Of a stretch of 64,000 nucleotides of DNA, positions 9,719 through 18,327 are shown one piece after another (within the stretch, counting starts at the first letter, position 1; each line of letters starts with the position of its first letter). Under the pieces are notes generated by a model, which made no database searches, had not been told where the DNA came from, and was given only the letters and a program-made list of their open reading frames with translations. The DNA comes from Haloechinothrix halophila YIM 93223. Its GTDB lineage: Bacteria; Actinomycetota; Actinomycetes; Mycobacteriales; Pseudonocardiaceae. Made by a program: the position numbers and the translations under genes. The stretch lies in contig NZ_KI632509.1 of the NCBI RefSeq assembly GCF_000504245.1, positions 1,859,723 through 1,923,722 on the forward strand, read 5' to 3'.

Positions 9719-9808
9719 TTAGGGGGCGCCTGCCGCGTGCGGCGAGGCCGGTGGGCTGGATCCCACGACCGGCGGCTGCATGTGCTTGTGCTCGATCTTC
9801 GTAGCCAT
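9719..9808 (-). CDS. Small peptide ORF, 29 residues, unknown
   Basis: ATG 9808 is preceded by GAGAGGAAG, a good ribosome binding site, and the frame ends at TAA 9719. The peptide begins MATKIEHKHMQPPVV and is Pro/Ala/His rich, without Cys and without a hydrophobic segment. It sits between the operator region and the SDR, as first ORF of the operon. I do not recognise a family. It could be a leader peptide or a peptide substrate, or a chance ORF. The start site and ribosome binding site are seen; function is open. Confidence 0.4.
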   Translation of the reverse strand: MATKIEHKHMQPPVVGSSPPASPHAAGAP

Positions 9809-9885
9809 GCTTCCTCTCATCATCGGAAGGCGGCGGCTGCGGTCGCCGGGGGTCCGAGTTGATCGCGAGTGAGTCTACAGTCACA

Positions 9886-9896
9886 TTTGACAGGTG
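9886..9896 (+). promoter_or_regulatory. Operator-like site, left copy
   Basis: TTGACAGGTGT at 9886-9896. Its exact reverse complement occurs at 10009-10019, next to the TetR gene start. This copy lies about 80 bp upstream of the small-peptide ORF, where a minus-strand promoter for the operon would be. Likely a binding site for the divergent TetR regulator. Confidence 0.55.
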
Positions 9897-10008
9897 TCTA
9901 TACGCGCGGATGGCGTCACTCCGGACGCGCGAGCTGCAGCGAACTCGCGCCCGTCGCACCGGGGATGGGGCTTGCCGACCGGCGGGAGGAATAGCGCAGT
10001 TGCGGTTT

Positions 10009-10019
10009 ACACCTGTCAA
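10009..10019 (-). promoter_or_regulatory. Operator-like site, right copy
   Basis: ACACCTGTCAA at 10009-10019, the exact reverse complement of the site at 9886-9896. It ends 17 bp before the ATG of the TetR gene and so would overlap its promoter, consistent with autorepression. Confidence 0.55.
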
Positions 10020-10036
10020 TCCTAGTGTCGATCGAC

Positions 10037-10618
10037 ATGACGGAAGTGACGGAAAGCGCCAGCGCTGGGCGGCGCGCACTGGCCGGGCGGTCGCCGGAGA
10101 CGGTGGAGCGGTTGCTCGACGCCGGCCTCGAAGTGCTTCGCGAGCAGGGCTACGACCAATTGTCGATGCGAGAGGTCTGCCGGCGGGCTGGACTGACACA
10201 TGCCACGGCCTACGGTTACTTTTCCGCCAAGCAGCATCTGGTCGCCGAGGTCTATCGGCGACGAGTCGAGCAGTGGTGCCGGCAGCCGGTCACCGGGCAG
10301 ACACCACTGGAGCGACTGTCGGCGGTATTCGCCGAACTGGGCGCGCTGATGGCCGAGGAGCCGGAACTGAGCGTGGCCGCATCCGCCGCGGTGCTCGGCC
10401 GCGACCCCGACGTTGCGCAGATCCGCAGCTGGATCGGTGCGGCCATGACGAGGCGGCTACGGGACGCCGCCGGCCCGGCATGCAGTGAGGCGGCGCTGGA
10501 CGCCCTCAATATTGCTGTCAGCGGTGCCATGATCCAAGCCGGGATGAACTACTCCACCTACGAGGAAATGACCGAGCGGCTGATCTCGGCGGCCAGGCTG
10601 CTGATCGAGCCCAATTGA
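10037..10618 (+). CDS. TetR/AcrR family transcriptional regulator
   Basis: 193 residues from ATG 10037; GTG 10025 is an alternative. No ribosome binding site is seen, so a very short leader is possible. The N-terminal HTH (VLREQGYDQLSMREVCRRAGL, then THATAYGYFSAKQHL) is typical TetR, and the remaining helices form the ligand-binding domain. It is divergent from the SDR/SnoaL/kinase/F420 operon, with mirror-image operator-like sites in the shared intergenic region. It probably represses both transcripts until a pathway compound binds. Confidence 0.9.
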   Translation: MTEVTESASAGRRALAGRSPETVERLLDAGLEVLREQGYDQLSMREVCRRAGLTHATAYGYFSAKQHLVAEVYRRRVEQWCRQPVTGQTPLERLSAVFAELGALMAEEPELSVAASAAVLGRDPDVAQIRSWIGAAMTRRLRDAAGPACSEAALDALNIAVSGAMIQAGMNYSTYEEMTERLISAARLLIEPN

Positions 10619-10924
10619 CGCTCGGTCCGGCACGCCCACCCGCGCTTTGTCATGCGAAGCTGCGCCGGTGCAGCTCTGGGAGGGTCACACCGCGGGCGGT
10701 GGTCGAGTTCGGGTAGCGCCGCGGCGCGGACGCTGGTCATCTAGCCGTCGAGGTCGCCGCGGCTGGGGGCGGGTCGGTTTCGACGGCATCCTGCTGGCCG
10801 TCATCTACACCAGCGCCGTGATCACTCTCGCGTTCTGACCGCTGTCCCGTCGCGCCATCGCCAGTGGGTGGCGGGGTAAGTCGCCCGGTGGTTGGACTAA
10901 GCCACGGTGGGGAACACCAGGGTC
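10619..10924. other. Intergenic, no clear gene
   Basis: About 305 bases. A 63-codon frame (10647-10838) ends in a hydrophobic stretch but has an Arg-rich start and no ribosome binding site; I do not call it. No hairpin or RNA gene is evident. The promoter of the SOD-like gene should lie in the last 60 bases. Confidence 0.4.
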
Positions 10925-11593
10925 ATGACACGTGTTGTTCGTAGAACTCAGCCTGCTCGTCACTGTGCTGTCGTGCTGGCTGCCGCTGCGCTCGCCGCGG
11001 CATCGTGTAGCGACGATTCGGCTCCGGCTGTGGACGAGGCGGAAAAGGTTCCTCCCGAGACGAATACGGACAGCGGCGATGTGAGTATTCACAGGGAACT
11101 GCGGTCGGTATCAGACACCGTGGAAGGTGCGCTCACCTACAATCCCGATCTGGCTCCGGTGGGTGCGCGGATGCTGGTCGAGTCCGTGAGCAAAAGCGGC
11201 AGCACGACGGTTCACTTTGAAATCGATGGGTTTCTGCCCAATCGCGGCTATGCCGCTCACGTGCACACCGACCACTGCGGCCCCACTGGGGACGGTGCTG
11301 GGCCTCATTACCAGCATATTGTGGACCCAGCGGCCACGCCGGATGATCCATCGCGCGATCCCGAGTATGCGAACCCGCACAACGAGATATGGCTGGATCT
11401 GACGACCGACGGCGACGGCAGTGGCGAGACGACGACGCAGGTTCCATTCGACTTCACCGACCCGGTCACCAACACCGTCCGGGCGCCGAACTCCGTCGTG
11501 GTCCATGAGCAGGAGACCACCCTCACCGGTTCGGGCGAGGCAGGGAAGGCCGGTGGTCGCGTGGCCTGCTTGACTGTTCCGTTCGGTAGCTAG
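10925..11593 (+). CDS. Exported Cu/Zn superoxide dismutase family lipoprotein
   Basis: 222 residues from ATG 10925. A signal peptide with lipobox (AAASC) predicts a lipoprotein on the outer face of the membrane. The SOD-like beta barrel keeps the copper-ligand pattern HVH, a later His in PHYQH and VVVHEQ near the C-terminus. Two Cys (DHCG, RVACL) could form the structural disulfide, and GGRVAC places the active-site Arg. The Zn-loop region is unusual: it contains PDDPSRDPEYANPHNEIWLDL rather than the classical spacing. Superoxide removal outside the cell is the likely role, but activity is not certain with this altered loop. Confidence 0.8.
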   Translation: MTRVVRRTQPARHCAVVLAAAALAAASCSDDSAPAVDEAEKVPPETNTDSGDVSIHRELRSVSDTVEGALTYNPDLAPVGARMLVESVSKSGSTTVHFEIDGFLPNRGYAAHVHTDHCGPTGDGAGPHYQHIVDPAATPDDPSRDPEYANPHNEIWLDLTTDGDGSGETTTQVPFDFTDPVTNTVRAPNSVVVHEQETTLTGSGEAGKAGGRVACLTVPFGS

Positions 11594-11797
11594 GACGACG
11601 AGGTCCGGCGGCGCGTGGGTTCGCGCGCCGATGTGAGGTTGATTCCCTCGACCACACGAGCGCAGTAACGCGACCTTGACGCTTCACCACGCGCCGTCGC
11701 GACAGAACTGTCGTGACGGTGACGTTCGTTGTGTGTCCGCGGACAACGACCGCTGCCCTCCTTCGGCCCGACTATGGGTGCCGCAAGGAGGTTCGAG

Positions 11798-12505
11798 ATG
11801 AAACTGCAGGGGCCACTGGTCACATTGTTCGCGGTCGCCGTGATCGCGGTGACGTTGTTCGCGGTGAACGAGTCGCAAGCGCCGGATCTCGCCGCCGAGC
11901 AGGCGGCACCATCGACGGAGGCGGCCGCGCCGCCCACAACGGAGACCGCGCCACCGAGCACGACAGCCGCGTCCGCCGCGCCGTCGACCACCACGACGCA
12001 ACAGGTCGACAGCGCCTTCCCCGACGAAGCCGTCTACGTCGGACGTTCGCAGACCGGCGGAATCGCCGTCGCGGTAGCGGTCTCCGGTACGCGGGCAGCG
12101 GGCTACCTCTGTGACGGCGAGAGCGTCGAGTGGTGGCTGGAAGGCACGGTCTCCGGCGACACCGTGACGTTGCGTGGCCCGGATGGCACGCGGCTGACCG
12201 GGCAACTTTCCAACTACTCCGTGAGCGGCGAGATCACAGCTCCCGGCAAGCAGTGGCGGTACTCCACACAACTCGCCAACGAACCCGCTGGGTTGTACCA
12301 GGGCAGCGCCACCGTCGACGGCCAGCAGAACGAGATCGGCTGGATCGTGCTCCCTGACGGCAGCCAGGTCGGTGTGCGCACGGTGTCCGGCCAGCCCAGC
12401 CCGGCACCGGCGTTGTCGGTGGCCAAGGGCGGCGCACGGGTCGACGGCGCTTTCGTCGCTGCGGAACGCATCGACGGCGACAGCGACGTCCTTGGTGTCA
12501 GGTAA
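11798..12505 (+). CDS. Membrane-anchored or secreted protein, unknown
   Basis: 235 residues from ATG 11798, chosen for AAGGAGG seven bases upstream. One N-terminal hydrophobic segment (about residues 5-23) is followed by a low-complexity Ala/Pro/Thr linker to about residue 70, and then an extracytoplasmic beta-rich domain (VYVGRSQTGGIAVAVAVSG, AAGYLCDGESVEWW, WRYSTQLANEPAGLYQG). No catalytic motif is recognised. It is 23 bp upstream of a four-helix membrane protein and a Rieske lipoprotein, all with good ribosome binding sites, so it is probably part of the same membrane redox unit. Confidence 0.75.
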   Translation: MKLQGPLVTLFAVAVIAVTLFAVNESQAPDLAAEQAAPSTEAAAPPTTETAPPSTTAASAAPSTTTTQQVDSAFPDEAVYVGRSQTGGIAVAVAVSGTRAAGYLCDGESVEWWLEGTVSGDTVTLRGPDGTRLTGQLSNYSVSGEITAPGKQWRYSTQLANEPAGLYQGSATVDGQQNEIGWIVLPDGSQVGVRTVSGQPSPAPALSVAKGGARVDGAFVAAERIDGDSDVLGVR

Positions 12506-12528
12506 CGCAGGAACGCAAGGAGCGAGCG

Positions 12529-13086
12529 ATGACTCTCCAGCAACCCAACGCCTCGGCGTCGGACGCCTTCAAGATCGGCGTGCCGGTCGCGATCGGGGCC
12601 GCCGTCGCGATCGCCATCGGCGTCTACGGCCGGCTGCACGATCCCACCGGTTACTCGGTCAACATCGCCGGATTCGGCAGCCCGCTTGGCGTGAAGACGT
12701 GGCTCACCACGGTCGCGTTCGTGCTCGCGCTGGTGCAGGTCGGCTCGGCGCTGGTGATGTACGGCAAGGTCCGCGTCACCGCGCCGTCGTGGATCGGCTC
12801 GCTGCACCGCTGGTCCGGCCGCCTCGCGGTGCTCGCCGCGGTGCCGGTCGCGGTGCATTGCCTGTACGCGCTCGGCCTGCAGACCGCGACGCCGCGCGTG
12901 CTGACGCACTCGCTGCTCGGCAGCTTCTTCTTCGGCGCGTTCGTCACCAAGATGCTGCTGCTCACCCGCAGAAACCTGCCTGCGTGGGTGCTGCCGGTCG
13001 TCGGCGGCCTGGTGTTCGCCGCGTTGGTTGGGTTGTGGCTGACGTCGGCGTTGTGGGTGTTCTCGACCACCGGAATCCCGGCGTAG
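12529..13086 (+). CDS. DUF6529-like four-helix membrane protein, putative haem b
   Basis: 185 residues, AAGGAG six bases before ATG. Four to five hydrophobic segments: about 16-33, 60-80, 95-118, 128-148 and 155-175. Histidines in SLHRWSGR, VAVHCLY and VLTHSLLG sit at membrane edges or inside helices, a pattern like b561/ferric-reductase haem ligands. It resembles actinobacterial DUF6529 proteins. Located between a membrane-anchored protein and a Rieske protein, it could carry electrons across the membrane. Haem binding is inference. Confidence 0.75.
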   Translation: MTLQQPNASASDAFKIGVPVAIGAAVAIAIGVYGRLHDPTGYSVNIAGFGSPLGVKTWLTTVAFVLALVQVGSALVMYGKVRVTAPSWIGSLHRWSGRLAVLAAVPVAVHCLYALGLQTATPRVLTHSLLGSFFFGAFVTKMLLLTRRNLPAWVLPVVGGLVFAALVGLWLTSALWVFSTTGIPA

Positions 13087-13114
13087 TCCGGGTGACATCG
13101 AAAGGGAGTTGACG

Positions 13115-13588
13115 ATGAGCAACGAAACAGGACGTGCATCGCGTCGTGCGGTCATCGTGGGCGTGGGTGCGGGCGCGCTGGCCGCGGGCTGCACGACGTA
13201 CGGGAGGTCGACGGACCCGCCGCCCCCTGCCTCGGCGGACAGCCCCGCGGCGGAGAGCCCCGCGGCCGATGCTTCGGCTTCGGCGGAGTCCGGTGGCGGT
13301 GGTGCCGCGCTGGGCAGCGTGTCGGATGTGCCGGTCGGCGGCGGGCGCGTGTTCGGGGAGCAGCAGATCGTCGTGACCCAGCCCAGTGCGGGGACGATCC
13401 GGGCGTTCTCCTCGATCTGCACGCACCAGGGCTGCACGGTGGCCAACGTCAGCGGCGGCACCATCAACTGCACCTGCCACGGCAGCAAATTCCGCGTCGC
13501 CGATGGCGCGGTGGCGGGCGGGCCCGCGCCGGAGCCGCTGCCGGAACGCGACGTCGTCGTTGACGGCGACGAGATCCGGCTGCGGTAG
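13115..13588 (+). CDS. Rieske [2Fe-2S] lipoprotein, Tat-type signal
   Basis: 157 residues from ATG 13115 (AAAGGGAG upstream). The N-terminus has SRR followed by a short hydrophobic run and AAGC, so a Tat-exported lipoprotein is likely. An Ala/Pro/Ser linker follows to about residue 65. The cluster ligands are clear: CTHQGC near residue 102 and CTCHGS near 119, and the C-terminal strands end in DEIRLR. It is a soluble-type Rieske domain outside the membrane, presumably the electron partner of the DUF6529-like membrane protein. Confidence 0.92.
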   Translation: MSNETGRASRRAVIVGVGAGALAAGCTTYGRSTDPPPPASADSPAAESPAADASASAESGGGGAALGSVSDVPVGGGRVFGEQQIVVTQPSAGTIRAFSSICTHQGCTVANVSGGTINCTCHGSKFRVADGAVAGGPAPEPLPERDVVVDGDEIRLR

Positions 13589-13699
13589 GGCCCGCTGGTG
13601 CGGCCCGGCGGCGGTGACGTCCGCCGCCGGGCCGCGTGGCGCCACGGTTGTGGCGGACATCGCGATCGTTGCTCGCCCACACGGGGCTAGGCTTGCACT

Positions 13700-14256
13700 A
13701 TGGGGAGAAGTACTCGTTCAGTGAGGAATCGGGCACTGGGTGGCATGGCGGCCCTGTTTCGCGCGATCGCCATCCGTCGTCACGGCGACGCGCCAGAGCG
13801 GGTGCTGGCGGTGGCTCGAACCGTGATGCGAGCGAAGAAGTACTGCGTGTTGGTCACTGACGGGATGCCGGACCTGATGCGCGAGTCGTCCAGCCGTTCC
13901 GTCCTGACGAGAATTTCGTGGTCCACATAGGAACTTCGCCGACATCTCGTAAGGCCATGCAGATCGCCGCGACTGGTCGGGCCGTGCTCGTGTATGAGCG
14001 CGATCGGGACGGTGCCTGCGTCGTCGCGCGGTGTAGCGCGCGGCTACTCGACGACGTCGAAACCCGCCGCCGCTACTTCATGCCGATGTGGCGGGCGTTC
14101 TGGCCGGCTGGCCCTGACGACGCGGAGTTCGTCGTCGTCCGGTGTGAACCGGACACGCTCGAAGTGTGGGACGCGCGCCGGGCAGTCACTCCGCAACCCT
14201 TCGGGCTGCGTTCGGCCCGTATGGTCCGTACCGATGGGACGTGGCGCGCTGACTGA
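13700..14256 (+). pseudogene. Pyridoxamine-5'-phosphate-oxidase-fold protein with one frameshift
   Basis: The first frame starts at ATG 13700 (MGRSTRSVRNR) and reads KKYCVLVTDGMPDLM, then goes off into non-coding sequence and a stop at 13928-13930. In a second frame the family sequence resumes at once: ARVVQPFRPDENFVVHIGTS, then RKAMQIAATGRAVLVYE to a stop at 14256. Restoring one G after ATG at 13877-13879 would give an unbroken general-stress/PPOX split-barrel protein of about 185 residues. Flavin or F420 binding is usual for this fold. Either a recent null mutation or a sequencing error. Confidence 0.8.
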
Positions 14257-14261
14257 CCTGG

Positions 14262-14313
14262 CGATCATGCGGCATTGTGGCGATACGTGTCACCGCACCG
14301 CATCAAGATCCAT
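14262..14313. repeat. GATC palindrome family, degenerate member
   Basis: Imperfect inverted repeat with GATCATGCGGCATTGTGGCGA on the left and a right arm ending GCATCAAGATCCAT. It lies between the convergent ends of the PPOX pseudogene and the ROK gene. It matches the subtype at 36160-36212 (TGCTGTGTGGCGAT arm) with several differences. Confidence 0.6.
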
Positions 14314-14373
14314 CCCGGTCGGCGGCACAGTGGTGCCGACGTCGATGTCCGCGTGGCAGGCCCCACCGCCGCG

Positions 14374-15549
14374 TCACGGCCCGAGCAGCGACTCCACCTG
14401 CCCCGCCGCGAGGGCATGGTCGATCACCATGAACGCCGCGCCGTAGACGCCCGCCTCGTCGCCGGAGTGCGACGGCACGATCCGCAGGTTCTGTGTCGCC
14501 AGCGGCAGGGAGCGCTGGTAGACGGCTTCCCTGACCCCGGCGATGAGGTGTTCGCCCGCCAGCGACAGCGCGCCGCCTACCGCGAGCACTGACGGGTTGA
14601 ACAGGCTCACCGCCGTCGCGAGCACCTCGCCGATATCGCGGCCAGCCTGCCGGATGTGCTGCAGCGCTGGTACCGAGCCGTTGCGGGCAAGCGTGACGAC
14701 GTCGGCGCTGCTCGCCGCGGGCACGCCAGCCTCGGTCAGCTTCGCCGCGATCGCCGCTCCGCTGGCCACGGCCTCGAGGCATCCGACGTTGCCGCAGCGG
14801 CAGACGACCTCGGTGTCGTGCGGTACGCGGACGTGGCCCATGTCGCCCGCCGCGCCCTGCGAACCCCGGTGCAACTGGCCGTAGCTGATCAGCCCGCTGC
14901 CGATACCGGTCGCGACCTTCACGAAGATCATGTGCGCGTACTCCGACCAGTGGCTGCGGTACTCGCCGAGCGCCATGATGTTGACGTCGTTGTCCACCAG
15001 CGTCACCGCGCCCAGTTCGCCGCCCACGAAGGCTGGCACGTCGAAGCCGTCCCAGCCTGGCATGATCGGCGGGTTCGTCGGCTTGCCTGACAGGTGCTCG
15101 ACCGGCCCTGGCAGCCCGATGCCGACGCCGAGCAGGTCGCGCTGGCTTCGTCCGGCCTGGGTGAGCAGCGCGCGCCCGCGTTCGCAGACCTCGCGGAGCA
15201 CCACCTCTGGGCCATCGGCGATGTCGAGCACCTTGTCCTGCTCCACCAGCACTTCGCCCGCGAGGTCGGTCACCGCGAGCTTGGCGTGCGTCGCGCCGAT
15301 GTCGGCCGCGAGCACCACCCTGGCCGCCGGGTTGAACGCGAACATCGTCGGCGGCCGTCCGCCCGTCGAGTTCGCCTTATCGCTGAACTTGAGCAGTCCC
15401 GAGCTGAGCAGGGTGTCGATGCGCTCGGCGACGGTTGAGCGTGCCAGGCCGGTCTCGGCGGACAGCTCGGCGCGAGTGCGTGGCCGCCCGTCGCGCAGGA
15501 GCTGAAACAACACCGCCGTGCCCGCCGGTGACAGCTCGCCCCGAGTCAT
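14374..15549 (-). CDS. ROK family transcriptional regulator
   Basis: 391 residues from ATG 15549, supported by AAGGAAGG seven bases upstream; the frame is open further but without a better start. The N-terminal winged HTH (RPRTRAELSAETGLARSTVAE) is followed by the sugar-kinase-like ROK domain: DIGATHAKLAV phosphate loop, GIGLPGPVEH, and the zinc motif CRCGNVGCLEAVASG. It is divergent from the ribose-type ABC operon and very likely represses it, with the imported sugar or cyclitol as inducer. ROK repressors of this form (NagC/XylR type) keep the sugar-binding pocket without catalysis. Confidence 0.92.
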   Translation of the reverse strand: MTRGELSPAGTAVLFQLLRDGRPRTRAELSAETGLARSTVAERIDTLLSSGLLKFSDKANSTGGRPPTMFAFNPAARVVLAADIGATHAKLAVTDLAGEVLVEQDKVLDIADGPEVVLREVCERGRALLTQAGRSQRDLLGVGIGLPGPVEHLSGKPTNPPIMPGWDGFDVPAFVGGELGAVTLVDNDVNIMALGEYRSHWSEYAHMIFVKVATGIGSGLISYGQLHRGSQGAAGDMGHVRVPHDTEVVCRCGNVGCLEAVASGAAIAAKLTEAGVPAASSADVVTLARNGSVPALQHIRQAGRDIGEVLATAVSLFNPSVLAVGGALSLAGEHLIAGVREAVYQRSLPLATQNLRIVPSHSGDEAGVYGAAFMVIDHALAAGQVESLLGP

Positions 15550-15699
15550 GTAATCGCCTTCCTTCCCCTCAGCACCAGGATCTGCCGTTTCAACACTAGA
15601 ACATCCTCGTCTTTTCTCGAGCATCCTACGGCCATTTGGACGTCTTTCGATGAACTTCTGCTTGACTCTCATACAAAAGTCCGCCTATGGTTCCCCACC
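15550..15699. promoter_or_regulatory. Divergent promoter region between ROK and ABC genes
   Basis: TTGACT near 15662 followed about 18 bp later by TATGGT gives a plausible plus-strand promoter just upstream of ATG 15700. GACT and AGTC form a small inverted repeat across it, a possible ROK operator. Modest confidence because actinomycete promoters are loose. Confidence 0.4.
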
Positions 15700-17241
15700 A
15701 TGGGTTCGAGGGAGAGTCAGATCACAGCGCCAGCAGGGCAGGAGCCGCTGCTGCGGATGAGCGGCATCGTCAAGCACTTCCCCGGCGTGAAGGCGCTCGA
15801 CGGCATCGACCTCGAAGTGCGGGCGGGCGACGTCCACTGCCTGCTCGGCCAGAACGGCGCGGGTAAGTCCACGTTGATCAAGGTCCTGGCTGGCGCGCAC
15901 CAACCGAACGGCGGCACGATCAGCTGGCAGGGCGACGAGATCCGCATCGTGAACCCGCAGGACGCCCTCGATCACGGCATCGCGACGATCTACCAGGAGC
16001 TCGACCTGGTCGACGGCCTGACCGTCGCGGAGAACATCCACCTCGGGCACGAGCGCGCGCGATGGGGAGTCGTCGCGCGGGCCGAGGCGAACCGCGCGGC
16101 CGCCGAGCTGTTGCGTCGCCTCGGCCACCCCGAGGTGGCGCCCGACATCGAGGTCGGACGGCTGTCCTCGGCCGGCAAGCAGATCGTGAGCATGGCCCGC
16201 GCGCTCTCGTACGACGCGAAACTGATCGTGATGGACGAGCCGTCCGCCGTGCTTGACCAGGAAGAGGTCACGCGGCTGTTCGGTGTGATCCGCGAGCTTG
16301 CGGCGCAGGGCGTCGCGATCGTCTACATCTCGCACCGGCTCGAGGAGATCCGCGAGATCGGCGACCGCGTCACCGTGCTCAAGGACGGGCGCACCGCCGC
16401 GACCGGACTCGCGGCGGCCGAGACACCGACCTCGGAGATCATCCGGCTGATGACCGGCAGGTCCATCGAGTACGTCTTTCCCGACCGGCCGGAGCGCCAG
16501 CAGGTGGGCGACCCAGTGCTCGAGGTGTCCGGGCTGGGCCGCGCGGGGGAGTTCGGCGGTGTCTCGTTCACGGTGGCCGCCGGTGAGGTCGTCGGTCTCG
16601 CCGGGCTGGTCGGCTCCGGTCGCTCCGAGATCCTGGAGACGATCTACGGCGCGCGCAAGGCCAAGGCCGGCACCGTGACCGTCGCCGGACGTCGGTTGCG
16701 CGCGGGCAGCGTTGGCGCCGCGGTGTCCGCTGGTGTGGGGCTCTGCCCGGAGGAACGCAAGAGCCAGGCGCTAGTGCTGCACGAGTCGGTAGCACGCAAC
16801 ATCACGCTCGCCAGCCTCGGCCGGTTCGCCCGAGGTGGCTTCGTCAACCGGGGCGACGAGCGGCGCGCCGCTGACGAGCAGGTCCGCGCGCTCGACGTTC
16901 GCCCCGCTGATGTGCGGCGGCACGTGCGCACGCTTTCCGGTGGCAACCAGCAGAAGGTCGTGCTCGCCAGGTGGCTGCTGCGCGAGTGCCGGGTGCTGTT
17001 GCTCGACGAACCGACACGCGGCGTCGACGTCGGTGCGCGATCGGAGATCTACGCGCTGGTCAGGGAGCTCGCGGCGAGCGGGATCGCGGTCGTCGTGGTC
17101 TCCAGCGAGATCGAGGAGGTGATCGGGCTGTCCGACCGGGTCCTTGTGATCTCCGACGGCGCCCTTGTGCACGACAGTCCCGCCGAGGAGATCAACGAGC
17201 ACCAGGTGCTCGACATGGTGATGGAAGGAGAGGCGGCATGA
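15700..17241 (+). CDS. Sugar ABC importer, duplicated ATPase (RbsA/XylG type)
   Basis: 513 residues with two nucleotide-binding domains, as in ribose/galactose/inositol importers. The first has Walker A GQNGAGKST near residue 50 and IVMDEPSAVLD. The second has the degenerate Walker A GLVGSGRSE typical of RbsA second halves, LSGGNQQKV, and LLLDEPTRGVDVG. The stop overlaps the ATG of the permease gene (ATGA). It energises uptake together with the permease and binding protein that follow. The substrate is a sugar or cyclitol; the subfamily does not say which. Confidence 0.95.
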   Translation: MGSRESQITAPAGQEPLLRMSGIVKHFPGVKALDGIDLEVRAGDVHCLLGQNGAGKSTLIKVLAGAHQPNGGTISWQGDEIRIVNPQDALDHGIATIYQELDLVDGLTVAENIHLGHERARWGVVARAEANRAAAELLRRLGHPEVAPDIEVGRLSSAGKQIVSMARALSYDAKLIVMDEPSAVLDQEEVTRLFGVIRELAAQGVAIVYISHRLEEIREIGDRVTVLKDGRTAATGLAAAETPTSEIIRLMTGRSIEYVFPDRPERQQVGDPVLEVSGLGRAGEFGGVSFTVAAGEVVGLAGLVGSGRSEILETIYGARKAKAGTVTVAGRRLRAGSVGAAVSAGVGLCPEERKSQALVLHESVARNITLASLGRFARGGFVNRGDERRAADEQVRALDVRPADVRRHVRTLSGGNQQKVVLARWLLRECRVLLLDEPTRGVDVGARSEIYALVRELAASGIAVVVVSSEIEEVIGLSDRVLVISDGALVHDSPAEEINEHQVLDMVMEGEAA

Positions 17242-18281
17242 GTGTTGCTTCTGAGGAGAGAGCCGGCACCGGCGGCGCGGACGTGCCCAGCCGGGAGAGT
17301 CCGCTGCGCAGCGTCACCGCCCTGTTCTCCGGCCCTGCCGGGCGCAACCTCGGCCTGGTGATCGCGCTGGCGCTGCTCTGCATCGTCGGCATGATCACCG
17401 CTGGTGACCGGTTCGTCTCCTTCGACAACATGATGACGATCCTGCGGCTCGCGTCGGTGATCGGTGTGGTCAGCGTCGGCATGACGTTCGTGATCACCGG
17501 TGGCGGCATCGACCTGTCTGTCGGCGCGATCGTGGCGCTGTCCTCGGTGTGGGCGTCGACCATCGCCACGCAGACGCTCGCGGAGAACACCCACTGGATC
17601 GTCATGGTCTCCACGGCGTTGCTGGTCGGCGCTGTCTGCGGACTCGTCAACGGGTTGCTCATCGCCTACGGCAGGATGGCGGCCTTCATCGTCACGCTGG
17701 CGATGCTCGCCGGGGCGCGCGGTCTCGCCGAGATCATCGCGCAGAAGCGCACCCAAGTCGTCACGATCAGCGAGTTCATCGATGTTGTCGGCGGCAGAGT
17801 CCTCGGCATCCCGGTGCTGGTGCTGATCTTCGCGATCGTCGCGGTCGCGGGCTGGATCCTGCTCAACCGGACCACGTTCGGCCGCAGGACCCTCGCGGTC
17901 GGCGGCAACCCGGAGGCGGCCCGGCTGGCCGGTATCAACGTCAAGCGTCACACGACGCTGCTGTACGTCCTCGTCGGTGTCGCATGTGGACTCGCGGCGG
18001 TGATGCTGCTGGCGCGCACCACTGCGGGGACGTCGACGCACGGCATGCTCATGGAACTGGATGCCATCGCGGCCGTCGTCATCGGCGGGACGTTGCTCTC
18101 CGGTGGTCGCGGCACCATCGTCGGGACCGTCTTCGGCGTGCTGATCTTCACCACGCTCACCAACGTCTTCACGCTCAACAACCTCGACACGTCCACCCAG
18201 GCCGTCGCGAAGGGCGTGATCATCGTCGTCGCCGTGCTGTTGCAACAGCGCGTCGCGGCCCGCAACGGCTCCCCGCCCTAG
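17238..18281 (+). CDS. Sugar ABC importer, permease (RbsC type)
   Basis: 347 residues from ATG 17238, which overlaps the ATPase stop. The BPD_transp_2 family pattern is clear: many hydrophobic helices, SVGMTFVITGGGIDLSVGA near residue 80, and a late AVVIGGTLLSGGRGTIVGT segment that contacts the ATPase. It forms the channel of the importer in the cytoplasmic membrane. Confidence 0.95.
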   Translation: MSVASEERAGTGGADVPSRESPLRSVTALFSGPAGRNLGLVIALALLCIVGMITAGDRFVSFDNMMTILRLASVIGVVSVGMTFVITGGGIDLSVGAIVALSSVWASTIATQTLAENTHWIVMVSTALLVGAVCGLVNGLLIAYGRMAAFIVTLAMLAGARGLAEIIAQKRTQVVTISEFIDVVGGRVLGIPVLVLIFAIVAVAGWILLNRTTFGRRTLAVGGNPEAARLAGINVKRHTTLLYVLVGVACGLAAVMLLARTTAGTSTHGMLMELDAIAAVVIGGTLLSGGRGTIVGTVFGVLIFTTLTNVFTLNNLDTSTQAVAKGVIIVVAVLLQQRVAARNGSPP

Positions 18282-18327
18282 CCACGGCCCGCAACCCCAC
18301 CCAACCCCCACATCCGAGGAGAGAACC

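Noticed and set aside
9719-9808. Mycofactocin precursor peptide (MftA)
   Set aside because: F420-type enzyme and TetR neighbours suggested it, but the peptide lacks the conserved C-terminal Val-Tyr ending and no MftC or MftB is present.
12214-13680. Long minus-strand ORF of 488 codons
   Set aside because: Antisense to the DUF6529-like and Rieske genes, low-complexity Arg/Pro/Asp composition, no ribosome binding site.
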